Source of the DNA: Chitinophaga sp.
GTDB taxonomy: Bacteria > Bacteroidota > Bacteroidia > Chitinophagales > Chitinophagaceae
Reading direction: 5' to 3'
NCBI RefSeq assembly: GCF_019236475.1
Contig: NZ_JAFAIX010000012.1
Location: 62,001 to 126,000, forward strand
Length of the DNA: 64,000 nt
Shown here: positions 20,312-30,147 of the stretch, in pieces
Layout of the letters: every line of letters starts with the position of its first letter
Position numbering within the stretch: position 1 is the stretch's first letter
Translations under genes and position numbers: made by a program
Notes under the pieces: model-generated
Database searches by the model: none
Told to the model about the DNA's origin: nothing
What the model saw: only the letters and a program-made list of their open reading frames with translations

Positions 20312-21730
20312 ATGATGGAAAATCAACAGTTGGAGAATCAACATACACTGAAAGGCGAAATCAGCATTTCAGGTGTTGGTTTACACACTGGAGCCAGTGT
20401 GAATATCACCCTTAAGCCGGCGTCACCAGGCTTTGGGATCAAATTTCAACGTGTAGACCTGCCAAACCAGCCCGTTGTGAAAGCAGATGTGGACTATGTA
20501 GTCGATACTGCAAGAGGCACAACCCTGGAACATAACGGCGCACGGGTTAGTACGATAGAACACCTCCTGGCTGCCCTCGTTGGTACCGGTGTGGACAACG
20601 TACTGATTGAACTGGATGGACCCGAAATTCCTATTATGGACGGTAGTTCCATGCCATTTATTGAAGCCATCGAAAAAACTGGTATTCAGGATCAGGATGC
20701 TAAAAAAATCTACTATTCCATTGATACGAACATCACTTACTATGATGAACAGAAGAAAGTGGAAATGGTAGCGCTCCCTGCTATCAATTACAGCATTACC
20801 TGTCTGATCGATTTCAACAGCCCAGTGCTGGGTACACAGCATGCGAAAATGAAAGGACTGGAGCAATTCCGCGATGATATCGCATCTTCCCGTACTTTCT
20901 GCTTCCTGCACGAGCTGGAATACCTCCTCAACAACAACCTGATCAAAGGTGGTGATATCAATAACGCTATCGTTGTGGTAGACCGTGCGGTAAATGAAGA
21001 CGACATGGCCCGTCTGGCCAAAGCCTTCAACCGTGAAACCATGTCTGTTCAGCGTGAAGGTATCCTCAATAATATCGAGCTGCGTTTCCCTAACGAACCA
21101 GCCCGCCACAAACTCCTTGACGTAGTAGGCGATCTGGCCCTGATTGGTTATCCTATCAAGGCGCATATCATCGCTAACCGCCCAGGACACGCTTCTAACG
21201 TGGAATTTGCACGTAAGATCAAAGCGTACATTAAAAAGAACAAACATAACCAGGGTGTTCCTGTTTATGATCCAATGCAGCCCCCTATCTTTGATATACT
21301 GCGCATCGAAAGAACACTGCCTCACAGGTATCCTTTCCTGCTGGTAGATAAAATCATTGAACTGGGTGAAGAACAAGTAGTAGGTATCAAAAACGTTACC
21401 TTCAACGAACACTTCTTCCAGGGCCACTTCCCGGGCAACCCTGTAATGCCAGGCGTTCTCCAACTGGAAGCCCTCGCCCAGGTAGGCGGTATCCTCGCGC
21501 TTAACCGCGTGCCGGATCCACAAAACTACGATACCTACTTCCTGAAAATTGACAATTGTAAGTTCAAACAGAAAGTAGTTCCCGGAGATACCATGATCCT
21601 GAAAATGGAATTGCTGAGTCCCATCAGAAGAGGTTTAGTCGAAATGCGCGGAACAGTATTCATCGGCAATAAGGTTGCTACCGAAGCTGATATGATAGCA
21701 CAAATTATTAAAACAAGAGAGAGCAAATAA
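20312..21730 (+). CDS. lpxC/fabZ: Bifunctional UDP-3-O-acyl-GlcNAc deacetylase / 3-hydroxyacyl-ACP dehydratase (LpxC-FabZ)
   Basis: LpxC: TLKGEISISGVGLHTG, STIEHLLAALVGTGVDNV; FabZ: RIERTLPHRYPFLLVDKI, HFPGNPVMPGVLQLEALAQ. Confidence 0.96.
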   Translation: MMENQQLENQHTLKGEISISGVGLHTGASVNITLKPASPGFGIKFQRVDLPNQPVVKADVDYVVDTARGTTLEHNGARVSTIEHLLAALVGTGVDNVLIELDGPEIPIMDGSSMPFIEAIEKTGIQDQDAKKIYYSIDTNITYYDEQKKVEMVALPAINYSITCLIDFNSPVLGTQHAKMKGLEQFRDDIASSRTFCFLHELEYLLNNNLIKGGDINNAIVVVDRAVNEDDMARLAKAFNRETMSVQREGILNNIELRFPNEPARHKLLDVVGDLALIGYPIKAHIIANRPGHASNVEFARKIKAYIKKNKHNQGVPVYDPMQPPIFDILRIERTLPHRYPFLLVDKIIELGEEQVVGIKNVTFNEHFFQGHFPGNPVMPGVLQLEALAQVGGILALNRVPDPQNYDTYFLKIDNCKFKQKVVPGDTMILKMELLSPIRRGLVEMRGTVFIGNKVATEADMIAQIIKTRESK

Positions 21731-21735
21731 CAGCA

Positions 21736-22536
21736 ATGATCCACCCGCTTACATACATACATCCGGATGCTAAAGTAGCTCCTAATGTAAAAATTGATCC
21801 GTTTACTGTAATTCACAAAAACGTTGAGATAGGTGAAGGTACCTGGATAGGCTCCAACGTTACTATCATGGAAGGGGCTCGTATCGGCAACAACTGTCGT
21901 ATATTCCCTGGCGCCGTTATTTCTGCCATCCCACAGGATTTAAAATATGCGGGTGAAGAAACTACCGTGGAAATCGGTAATAACACCACTATTCGCGAAT
22001 TTGTTACCATCAACCGTGGTACCAGAGACAAATGGAAAACCGTTATTGGTAACAACTGCCTGATCATGGCCTACAGCCATATCGCGCACGATTGCGAAGT
22101 AGGTAACTATTGCGTCTTCTCCAACAACACCACCCTCGCAGGTCATATCACCGTGGGCGACCACGTGGTACTCGCCGGTATGGTGGCTGTACAACAGTTC
22201 TGTAAAATCGGTGACCACGCCTTCGTTACAGGCGGCTCCCTCGTACGTAAGGATGTTCCTCCTTTCGTGAAAGCAGCCCGCGAACCACTGTCATACGTTG
22301 GTGTAAACTCCGTAGGACTGAAAAGAAGAGGCTTCTCTCTTGATAAAATCAATCATATCCTGGATATCTACAGGGTTATCTTCGTAAAGGGCTTCAAACT
22401 GTCCAAGGCTATCAGCATCATTGAAGCAGAATTCCCTGCTACAGATGAAAGAGACGAAATTCTCTCCTTCATCCGTGAATCTGGCCGTGGTATTATGAGA
22501 GGTTATACTTCCCGCTCCAATGACGATATCTCTTAG
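21736..22536 (+). CDS. lpxA: Acyl-ACP--UDP-N-acetylglucosamine O-acyltransferase
   Basis: IHPLTYIHPDAKVAPNVKIDPFTVIH; TINRGT; MAYSHIAHDCEVGN. Confidence 0.95.
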   Translation: MIHPLTYIHPDAKVAPNVKIDPFTVIHKNVEIGEGTWIGSNVTIMEGARIGNNCRIFPGAVISAIPQDLKYAGEETTVEIGNNTTIREFVTINRGTRDKWKTVIGNNCLIMAYSHIAHDCEVGNYCVFSNNTTLAGHITVGDHVVLAGMVAVQQFCKIGDHAFVTGGSLVRKDVPPFVKAAREPLSYVGVNSVGLKRRGFSLDKINHILDIYRVIFVKGFKLSKAISIIEAEFPATDERDEILSFIRESGRGIMRGYTSRSNDDIS

Positions 22537-23137
22537 TCAAACCGGAAAGCGCTTTAACTACGACTGGATTTTCCGTCGGGTTGATCTCACCTTTCTGGAT
22601 GGAGAAAGATATGCCATACTTGGTCCTAACGGATCTGGTAAATCCACTCTATTACAGGTTATCAGCGGTGCTATTCAACAAAATGAAGGCACTGTTTCAT
22701 ACAGCACACCGGAAGGATCCATCGACATCGATGAGTTCTTCCGGTACTGTGCTATTGCCGCCCCATACCTGGAACTCATCGAAGAGCTCACCCTCGCCGA
22801 AACCATGGAGTTCCACCTACAATTCAAAAACTTCCTGCCAGGTATTACGGCTAAGAAAGCAATGGAATTAGTAGGACTGGAAAAGGCAGCCAACAAACAA
22901 ATACGCCACTTCTCCTCTGGTATGAAACAACGTACCAAACTAGCCCTGGCCATCTTCTCAGACGTTCCTGTGCTCTTCCTCGATGAGCCCTGCACCAACC
23001 TGGATGCTGCGGGAACAGCCCTTTATCAGCAGTTGATCACTGATTTTGGCGGTAATCGCCTCATCATCGTTAGCTCTAATGATGAAAGGGAATATTTCAT
23101 GTGTCCAAATCATATCCGTATCAGCGATTACAAATAA
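22520..23137 (+). CDS. ABC transporter ATP-binding protein
   Basis: Walker A GPNGSGKSTLL, signature HFSSGMKQRTKLALA, Walker B VLFLDEPCTNLD; overlaps lpxA by 17 nt. Confidence 0.92.
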   Translation: MTISLSQTGKRFNYDWIFRRVDLTFLDGERYAILGPNGSGKSTLLQVISGAIQQNEGTVSYSTPEGSIDIDEFFRYCAIAAPYLELIEELTLAETMEFHLQFKNFLPGITAKKAMELVGLEKAANKQIRHFSSGMKQRTKLALAIFSDVPVLFLDEPCTNLDAAGTALYQQLITDFGGNRLIIVSSNDEREYFMCPNHIRISDYK

Positions 23138-23205
23138 CACTTTCGGGCACTGCACGCATTCAGCATTTATTATATCTTCGTTTCTTACAAAAGCTGAATA
23201 CTAGC

Positions 23206-24501
23206 ATGCAAACTGCCAATAAAAAAGTGATTAATGGCTGGGCCATGTACGACTGGGCCAACTCTGTGTACAACCTCGTTATCACTACTACCTTCTTCCC
23301 TATCTACTTTCTTGCTGTGACAAAAGAAAAAGTTTCCTTCCTGGGAATGAATTTTGTCAATTCTGCACTCTACAATTACACCATGGCGGCGGCTTTCCTT
23401 CTGGTGGCAATCGCGTCTCCCATCTTATCCTCTATAGCAGATACCAGGGGGAACAAAAAGAATTTCCTGGTATTCTTTACCCTCCTGGGTTCCATCTCCT
23501 GCAGCGCTTTGTATTTCTTCAACGATACAAATCTTGCCTGGGGCGTTGTGTTCTTTATGCTAGCCACCATGGGCTATTGCGGAGGACTTGTATTCTATAA
23601 TTCCTATCTCCCGGAAATAGCTGCGCCAGAAGACCAGGACAGCGTAAGCGCCAAAGGTTTTGCAATGGGCTATATCGGTAGCGTAATCCTTCAACTGATC
23701 GGGTTTGCACTGGTTATCCTCAAACCATTCGGATTGGAAGGCGCAAAACCAGTACAGATCACGTTTCTGATGGTAGGTATCTGGTGGCTCGGATTTGCAC
23801 AGATTACCTTCCGCACCCTTCCCGTTTCAAAAGGAGCAGCAAAACATACTGGAAACGCATTGACAGAAGGCTTTACGGAACTGAAAAAAGTATACGCACA
23901 GGTAAAATTAATGCCGATACTGAAACGCTTCCTGAGAGGATTTTTCTTCTATAGCATGGGCGTACAAACCGTAATGTTAGCGGCCACCATCTTCGGTAGC
24001 AAAGTATTGAAACTGCCTGATTCCAACCTGATTGCGACAGTGGTTATTATCCAGGTGGTGGCAATTCTAGGCGCATGGGGCATGGCCAAACTATCAGGCA
24101 TATACGGAAATTTGCGTGTAATCATTTCCGTTATTGTGGTATGGATTATGATTTGTGTTGCAGGATATATGATGCAAACTGCAATGCACTTCTATTTACT
24201 GGCTACAGCAGTAGGTCTGGTAATGGGTGGTATACAATCGCTCAGTCGCTCTACTTATGCCAAGCTCATGCCCGAAACGAAAGATACAGCCTCCTTCTTC
24301 AGCTATTACGACGTAACAGAGAAGCTCTCCATTGTGATTGGAATGTTTTCTTTTGCTTATATAGACGACATTACCAATAACCTCCGTAATTCCGTATTGG
24401 CGCTGGTGGTATTCTTTGTGATCGGCCTGATCTGGGTGGTGTCTGCTTTACTGAAACAGAATCAATTAGAACAGGAAACACTAACTTCGGTAAAAGCTTA
24501 G
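23206..24501 (+). CDS. MFS transporter (UMF1/Atg22-like)
   Basis: NKKVINGWAMYDWANSVYNLVITTTFFPIYF; ORF opens upstream at 23101, internal ATG at 23206 preferred. Confidence 0.88.
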   Translation: MQTANKKVINGWAMYDWANSVYNLVITTTFFPIYFLAVTKEKVSFLGMNFVNSALYNYTMAAAFLLVAIASPILSSIADTRGNKKNFLVFFTLLGSISCSALYFFNDTNLAWGVVFFMLATMGYCGGLVFYNSYLPEIAAPEDQDSVSAKGFAMGYIGSVILQLIGFALVILKPFGLEGAKPVQITFLMVGIWWLGFAQITFRTLPVSKGAAKHTGNALTEGFTELKKVYAQVKLMPILKRFLRGFFFYSMGVQTVMLAATIFGSKVLKLPDSNLIATVVIIQVVAILGAWGMAKLSGIYGNLRVIISVIVVWIMICVAGYMMQTAMHFYLLATAVGLVMGGIQSLSRSTYAKLMPETKDTASFFSYYDVTEKLSIVIGMFSFAYIDDITNNLRNSVLALVVFFVIGLIWVVSALLKQNQLEQETLTSVKA

Positions 24502-24503
24502 CG

Positions 24504-25343
24504 ATGAAATTATACACCATTGAAACAGGTTTTTTTAAGCTGGATGGCGGTGCCATGTTTGGCGTAGTACCTAAAACCATTTGGAATAAACTCAACCCTG
24601 CAGATGAAAATAATCTCTGCTCCTGGGCCATGAGATGCCTCCTGATCGAAGACGGCAAACGCCTCATCCTCGTAGATAACGGTATTGGCGATAAACAAGA
24701 TCCTAAATTCTTCAGTCACTATTACCTACATGGTACAGATACACTCGATAAATCCTTGGCAGTGCACGGCTTTCACCGGGATGATATCACCGATGTATTC
24801 CTCACCCACCTTCATTTTGATCACTGCGGTGGCAGTATCATAAAAGAAGGAGACAAACTAGTTCCTGCATTTAAGAATGCTATTTACTGGAGTAATGAGG
24901 ATCACTGGAAATGGGCAACACAGCCTAATGACAGAGAAAAAGCCTCTTTCCTGAAAGAGAATATTCTCCCCATCCAGGAAAGCGGTCAACTGAAATTTGT
25001 ATCCCATCAGGAAGGAGTAGCCTTTACAGACCATATGAAGATCCGTTTTGTAAATGGACATACAGATGCCATGATGTTGCCGCAGTTGCAATACAAGGGT
25101 CATAACATTGTGTATATGGCCGATCTATTGCCTTCTATGGGCCATATTCCGCTGCCTTATGTAATGGCCTATGATATGTTCCCACTCACGACATTAAACG
25201 AGAAAAAGAGCTTTTTAAAAGAAGCTATTGACAATCAATATATCCTGTTCTTTGAACATGATCCGGTAACAGAATGCTGTACGTTGGTGCAAACAGAGAA
25301 GGGAATAAGACCAGGTGAAACTTTCAAACTGAGCAGCCTGTAA
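24504..25343 (+). CDS. MBL-fold metallo-hydrolase
   Basis: VFLTHLHFDHCGGSI, FVNGHTDAMM, YMADLLPSMGHIP. Confidence 0.9.
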   Translation: MKLYTIETGFFKLDGGAMFGVVPKTIWNKLNPADENNLCSWAMRCLLIEDGKRLILVDNGIGDKQDPKFFSHYYLHGTDTLDKSLAVHGFHRDDITDVFLTHLHFDHCGGSIIKEGDKLVPAFKNAIYWSNEDHWKWATQPNDREKASFLKENILPIQESGQLKFVSHQEGVAFTDHMKIRFVNGHTDAMMLPQLQYKGHNIVYMADLLPSMGHIPLPYVMAYDMFPLTTLNEKKSFLKEAIDNQYILFFEHDPVTECCTLVQTEKGIRPGETFKLSSL

Positions 25344-25362
25344 AGTCTGTCAGTGATAACAT

Positions 25363-25400
25363 AATAAAAAAAGCAGGCCTTCCCGCCTGCTTTTTTTATT
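25363..25400. terminator. Rho-independent terminator (bidirectional-looking)
   Basis: AATAAAAAAAGCAGGC cttccc GCCTGCTTTTTTTATT. Confidence 0.8.
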
Positions 25401-25480
25401 GCCCGCGAGCCAAAACATCCCACCGGAGGCGCACTTTTGAAACCATCTCTTTTTTGTTATCTTTAAGAAAATCCAACACC

Positions 25481-27040
25481 ATGTCCAATAAAGATGCATT
25501 TTTCGATAGCATTAAGAAAGGATATACCTTCAAAGGTGAGCATTTCAAACTAGGCTGTGCAATGCTGGATGGTGAAGTAGTGACTGGAGCAGATGTATTC
25601 CTTCCTTTAAAAACCATGAACCGCCATGGTCTTATCGCCGGTGCCACAGGTACTGGTAAAACCAAAACCTTGCAGGTCATTGCCGAAGGACTCAGCGATG
25701 CCAGTGTGCCCGTTCTGCTGATGGATATAAAAGGAGATCTCAGTGGGATAGCTGCTGCGGGTACAGATAATCCCAAAATCCAGGAAAGGTACCAGAAAAT
25801 TGGCGGTACCTGGAGTCCTGCTGCATACCCCGCGGAACTGCTCTCTCTCAGCCAGGAAAAAGGCGTTCGCCTGCGAGCTACTACCAGCGAATTTGGTCCT
25901 ATCCTGCTGTCTAAAATTCTGGAACTAAACGATACACAAGCGGGCGTTGTAGCCATGCTTTTCAAATATTGTGACGATAATAAACTGCCTTTACTGGACC
26001 TGAAAGACTTTAAGAAAGTTCTCCAATACGCCAGTGATGAAGGGAAAGCAGATATAGAGAAAGAATACGGGAAGATTTCCACTACCACCACCGGTACCAT
26101 TCTTCGCAAAGTCATAGAACTGGAACAACAAGGGGCCGCGCTCTTCTTCGGTGAAAAATCCTTCGAAGTGGACGACTTGATGCGCATCAGCGATGATGGT
26201 CGTGGTATGATATCTATACTTCGTGTAAACGATATCCAAGACAGGCCCAAACTGTTCTCTACCTTCATGCTTAGCCTGCTGGCGGAACTCTATTCCACCA
26301 TGCCGGAAGAAGGAGATCTAGACAAACCCAAACTGGTCATGTTCATAGATGAGGCGCACCTTATCTTCAATGAAGCCAGTGATGCGCTGCTGAAGCAAAT
26401 CGATACCATCATTAAATTGATTCGTTCTAAAGGAGTAGGTATTTTCTTTTGTACCCAAAACCCGATGGATGTTCCAGCCTCTGTTCTGGGGCAACTGGGA
26501 TTGAAGGTACAGCATGCGCTACGCGCGTTCACAGCGAATGACCGCAAAGCCATCAAACAAACTGCTGAAAACTACCCTACTTCCGAATTCTATAAAACAG
26601 ATGAACTGCTGACGCAAATCGGCATCGGTGAGGCATTGATCACTTGCCTGGATGAAAAGGGGATCCCAACTCCCCTGGCGGCTACCATGCTGGTAACGCC
26701 ACGTTCCCGCATGGATGTATTGACAGATACCGAAATCGATGCACTGGTCAACAATTCCAAGCTGGTTAAAAAATACGCCGAAACCATCGATAACGAAAGT
26801 GCCTACGAAATCCTGACTGCCAAGCTACAGGAAGCAGCAGATAAAACCGCTGCACAAACCACTACTTCAGGAGGCAATAAACCGAAAGAGGAGAAATCAG
26901 TGCTGGACCAGGTGTTAGAGAGTCCTGTGGCCAAACAGGCCGTTCGCACAGCTACCAATACTGCCACTAATATCATCACCAGGAGCATACTCGGTATACT
27001 CGGTCTCGGTGGCAAAAGCAATAAGAAAGGCTGGTTCTAA
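25481..27040 (+). CDS. HerA/YjgR-like DUF853 ATPase
   Basis: LIAGATGTGKTKTLQVIAEGLSDASVPVLLMDIKGDLSG; LVMFIDEAHLIF; FFCTQNPMDVPASVLGQLGLKVQHALRAFTANDRKA. Confidence 0.92.
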   Translation: MSNKDAFFDSIKKGYTFKGEHFKLGCAMLDGEVVTGADVFLPLKTMNRHGLIAGATGTGKTKTLQVIAEGLSDASVPVLLMDIKGDLSGIAAAGTDNPKIQERYQKIGGTWSPAAYPAELLSLSQEKGVRLRATTSEFGPILLSKILELNDTQAGVVAMLFKYCDDNKLPLLDLKDFKKVLQYASDEGKADIEKEYGKISTTTTGTILRKVIELEQQGAALFFGEKSFEVDDLMRISDDGRGMISILRVNDIQDRPKLFSTFMLSLLAELYSTMPEEGDLDKPKLVMFIDEAHLIFNEASDALLKQIDTIIKLIRSKGVGIFFCTQNPMDVPASVLGQLGLKVQHALRAFTANDRKAIKQTAENYPTSEFYKTDELLTQIGIGEALITCLDEKGIPTPLAATMLVTPRSRMDVLTDTEIDALVNNSKLVKKYAETIDNESAYEILTAKLQEAADKTAAQTTTSGGNKPKEEKSVLDQVLESPVAKQAVRTATNTATNIITRSILGILGLGGKSNKKGWF

Positions 27041-27080
27041 TTATTCTATCGACAATTGACATAAACAGTTATAGCGAACT

Positions 27081-28130
27081 ATGAGCAAAGTTATTAAGAC
27101 AGGCATTTGTTCCTTTGGCATGTCCGGACAGATCTTCCATGCACCGTTCATTCATGTACATCCAAACTTCGAATTCACTGCTGTAGTGGAAAGAAGCAAA
27201 CACCTAGCGGCAGCAAAATATCCAGGCGTTAAAGTTTACGCCAGTGTAGACGATATGGTTAAAGATCCTTCATTAGATCTGATTGTGGTGAATACGCCCA
27301 ATTATACCCACTACGACTATGCTAAAACAGCCCTTGATGCTGGTAAACATGTGATTGTTGAAAAACCTTTCACTGTACATAACCAAGAAGCACAGGAACT
27401 GATTGAACTAGCCGCCTCCAAAGGATTACTATTAAGCGTTTACCATAACCGTCGCTTTGATAGTGATTATAAAGTGGTGAAAAAAGTGATTGAATCTGGC
27501 GTATTGGGCGATGTACTTGAATTTGAAGTGCATTACGATCGCTTTAAAGAGGAACTGAGCTACAAGAAACATAAGGAAGGAAACCTACCTGGAACTGGCG
27601 CACTGTACGATCTTGGCTCCCATTTGATAGATCAGGCACTGACTATATTTGGTATGCCGAGAAAGTTATGGGCAGACATACGTATTATTCGCAAGGATTC
27701 TCTTGTAGATGACTATTTTGAACTGGTGCTGTATTACGATTTTCTGCGGGTAAGGCTGAAGTCAAGCTACCTGGTAAGAGAAGCGCTGCCTGCCTATCAA
27801 GTACATGGCCGTATCGGCTCCTTTATCAAATCGAAATCTGATATCCAGGAAGCACAGTTGCAACGCGGCCTAATGCCGAATAGTCCGGATTGGGGAGCAG
27901 AAGCGCCACACGAATGGGGTTTACTCCATACTACCATCAATGATAAAACAGTGAAAGAGTTTGTACCAGGCGGAAATGGGAATTACATGGATTACTACAA
28001 CGGCATCTATGAAGCCCTGGCCAATGGCGCTCCAAACCCAGTTGCACCACAGGATGGCGCCAATGTAGTTAAGATTATTGAAGCTGCTTTTGAAAGTAGC
28101 AATTCCGGTAAAGTAGTTCCAGTAATATAA
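27081..28130 (+). CDS. Gfo/Idh/MocA family oxidoreductase
   Basis: VVNTPNYTHYDYAKTALDAGKHVIVEKPFTVHNQEAQELIELA; LYDLGSHLIDQAL. Confidence 0.93.
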   Translation: MSKVIKTGICSFGMSGQIFHAPFIHVHPNFEFTAVVERSKHLAAAKYPGVKVYASVDDMVKDPSLDLIVVNTPNYTHYDYAKTALDAGKHVIVEKPFTVHNQEAQELIELAASKGLLLSVYHNRRFDSDYKVVKKVIESGVLGDVLEFEVHYDRFKEELSYKKHKEGNLPGTGALYDLGSHLIDQALTIFGMPRKLWADIRIIRKDSLVDDYFELVLYYDFLRVRLKSSYLVREALPAYQVHGRIGSFIKSKSDIQEAQLQRGLMPNSPDWGAEAPHEWGLLHTTINDKTVKEFVPGGNGNYMDYYNGIYEALANGAPNPVAPQDGANVVKIIEAAFESSNSGKVVPVI

Positions 28131-28163
28131 CATACTAAAATAACTACATCTTCTTATTTTTTT

Positions 28164-28192
28164 GTTGCCCCTGCCCGCTGGGCAGGGGCAAC
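28164..28192. repeat. GC-rich intergenic hairpin (CCTGCC-cgctg-GGCAGG type), solo copy
   Basis: GTTGCCCCTGCC cgctg GGCAGGGGCAAC perfect 12-bp stem; same core as 39284-39310 and 55877-55909. Confidence 0.75.
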
Positions 28193-28216
28193 AGACATTT
28201 GGTACACCCTTTTATT

Positions 28217-30115
28217 TTATGATTTTATCAGTCGTCCTGACTCATCTCTCTTTATCAATCCTTCGCCTTCTAGGAATTTCAATACCTCCATAATATGCTG
28301 CCGGCTCACATCTCCTAGTTGTGTTTCCACTGCTGCAACCGTTACCGGCTGTGACAAAAGGGATATAACGTGATCGGATATACGTTTAAAAGCAGCAGTA
28401 TCCAGGGCCGCAGATTTCTTCTTCAAGCAGGTATCACAAACGCCGCATGGCGGGGTATTTGATTCTCCGAAATAGGCGGTCAACTGTTGCGTTCGGCAGG
28501 ACTCACTGTTATGCACATATGAAAATACAGCTTCCAGTCGGTCAGTATATACCTTCCGTCTTACTTCTACTCTGGCCATATTGATGCGCAGGTTTGCTGC
28601 AGACACACGCTCTTGCAAGAAGCAGAGCTGTGGCTCATCTCTGCGAGGGGCATATTTGATGATCCCGAATTGGTGAAGCTGTTGCATCATCGACTGAATC
28701 TCGTCTTCCTCTATCAACAACATACGACTGATCTGCTTTTCATACACAGGTACGGGGGTATCAAAGATTCCTTCATATGTCCGTAATAGGGTCTGAATCA
28801 GCTCTGCTAGTGCGGGATAGGCATCTTCAAACTCATACAAGGTCGCTTTATTCGTAACGAACTCCGCTCTGGATGGCAACAGTACACTTTCACTCACCTG
28901 CAAGATTCCTTCCTGTTCCATCAATCGGATGGCACTGTAGGCAATCGTTAGATTCAATTGAAAGACACGTGCAAAATCATTGATATCGAAATCAAAGTAC
29001 ATCCCTTCCGCAGCGCCCACTGGCACTTGCAGGTAGTTAACGATGCATTGATATACTTCCTTGATCTGCTCCAAAGTAGGAAATTGCAACGCAATACGCT
29101 CCCTCATTTCCACCAGTTCATCCTCATTATACAGCAGTACTGCATAAGCTTTTTCCTCGTCCCTGCCTGCTCTTCCGGCCTCTTGATAGTAGGCTTCCAA
29201 ACTGTCTGGCAGGTCATAATGCACCACGATTCGTACATCTGGCTTATCGATACCCATGCCAAATGCATTGGTACATACCATGACACGGGTGTCGTTATTG
29301 ATCCAAGCTTCCTGTCGTAATCCACGTTCCGTCTGTGGCAAACCAGCATGGTAGTAGCTGGCCGGTATTCCTTGGGCTTGCAGCAGTGTGGCTATTTCCC
29401 GGGTACGTTTACGGTTACGGCAATATACAATGCCGCAGCCCGGAACACGCTCCAGGATATGTTTTACTTTATCAACTTTAGTCGTTTCTTCCAGTACACT
29501 GTAAGAGAGATTTGCGCGGGCAAAGCTTTTACGGAAGACGCGGGCCTCCTTCATCAGGAGCTTATCGCAGATGTCTGTCTGTACTTTGGGAGTAGCAGAG
29601 GCGGTAAGTGCCAACACTGGTGCATCTGGGAAATAACTGCGTATATCCGCAATCTGAAGATAAGCAGGACGGAAATCATACCCCCATTGAGAGATACAAT
29701 GCGCCTCATCTACTGCAATCAGATTGACTTGTAGGCCATCGCAGTAAGTCTGGAAAAGTTTGCTTTGGAGTCTTTCAGGGGAAACATAAAGGAATTTGCA
29801 TCCCCCTCGGCGAGCCGCTTCCATGGCGCGTTCTACATCCTTGTAGTGCATGCCGGAGTAAATGCAGTAAGCACTGATACCACGGCGTTTCAGGTTCGCT
29901 ACCTGATCCTTCATCAATGCAATGAGTGGCGTGATAACCAAGCACAGACCAGGCAACATCATAGCAGGAACTTGGAAACAGATAGATTTACCGCCGCCAG
30001 TAGGCAGCAATGCCAGTGTATCCTGCTTTGCCAGTACAGCCTTTACAATGTCTTCTTGTAATGGCCGGAACTGATCATATCCCCAATATTGCTTAAGTAT
30101 CTCTACAGGCTCCAA
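28217..30115 (-). CDS. recQ: ATP-dependent DNA helicase RecQ family
   Basis: FRPLQEDIVKAVLAKQDTLALLPTGGGKSICFQVP, VDEAHCISQWGYDFRP, LTASATPKVQTDI, RAGRDEEKAYAVLLY. Confidence 0.93.
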   Translation of the reverse strand: MEPVEILKQYWGYDQFRPLQEDIVKAVLAKQDTLALLPTGGGKSICFQVPAMMLPGLCLVITPLIALMKDQVANLKRRGISAYCIYSGMHYKDVERAMEAARRGGCKFLYVSPERLQSKLFQTYCDGLQVNLIAVDEAHCISQWGYDFRPAYLQIADIRSYFPDAPVLALTASATPKVQTDICDKLLMKEARVFRKSFARANLSYSVLEETTKVDKVKHILERVPGCGIVYCRNRKRTREIATLLQAQGIPASYYHAGLPQTERGLRQEAWINNDTRVMVCTNAFGMGIDKPDVRIVVHYDLPDSLEAYYQEAGRAGRDEEKAYAVLLYNEDELVEMRERIALQFPTLEQIKEVYQCIVNYLQVPVGAAEGMYFDFDINDFARVFQLNLTIAYSAIRLMEQEGILQVSESVLLPSRAEFVTNKATLYEFEDAYPALAELIQTLLRTYEGIFDTPVPVYEKQISRMLLIEEDEIQSMMQQLHQFGIIKYAPRRDEPQLCFLQERVSAANLRINMARVEVRRKVYTDRLEAVFSYVHNSESCRTQQLTAYFGESNTPPCGVCDTCLKKKSAALDTAAFKRISDHVISLLSQPVTVAAVETQLGDVSRQHIMEVLKFLEGEGLIKRDESGRLIKS

Positions 30116-30147
30116 ATTGTTCTGATGTTAACCAGCGCAATTTACCA

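Noticed and set aside
20423-21523. 366-aa minus-strand ORF opposite lpxC/fabZ
   Set aside because: Shadow ORF over a strongly conserved gene; no protein motifs.
20312-21730. lpxC-fabZ fusion as a novelty
   Set aside because: This fusion is an established feature of Bacteroidota, so it was not raised as a finding.
25396-26268. 290-aa minus-strand ORF opposite the HerA-like gene
   Set aside because: Ser/Arg-rich low-complexity antisense translation; the plus strand encodes a clear ATPase.
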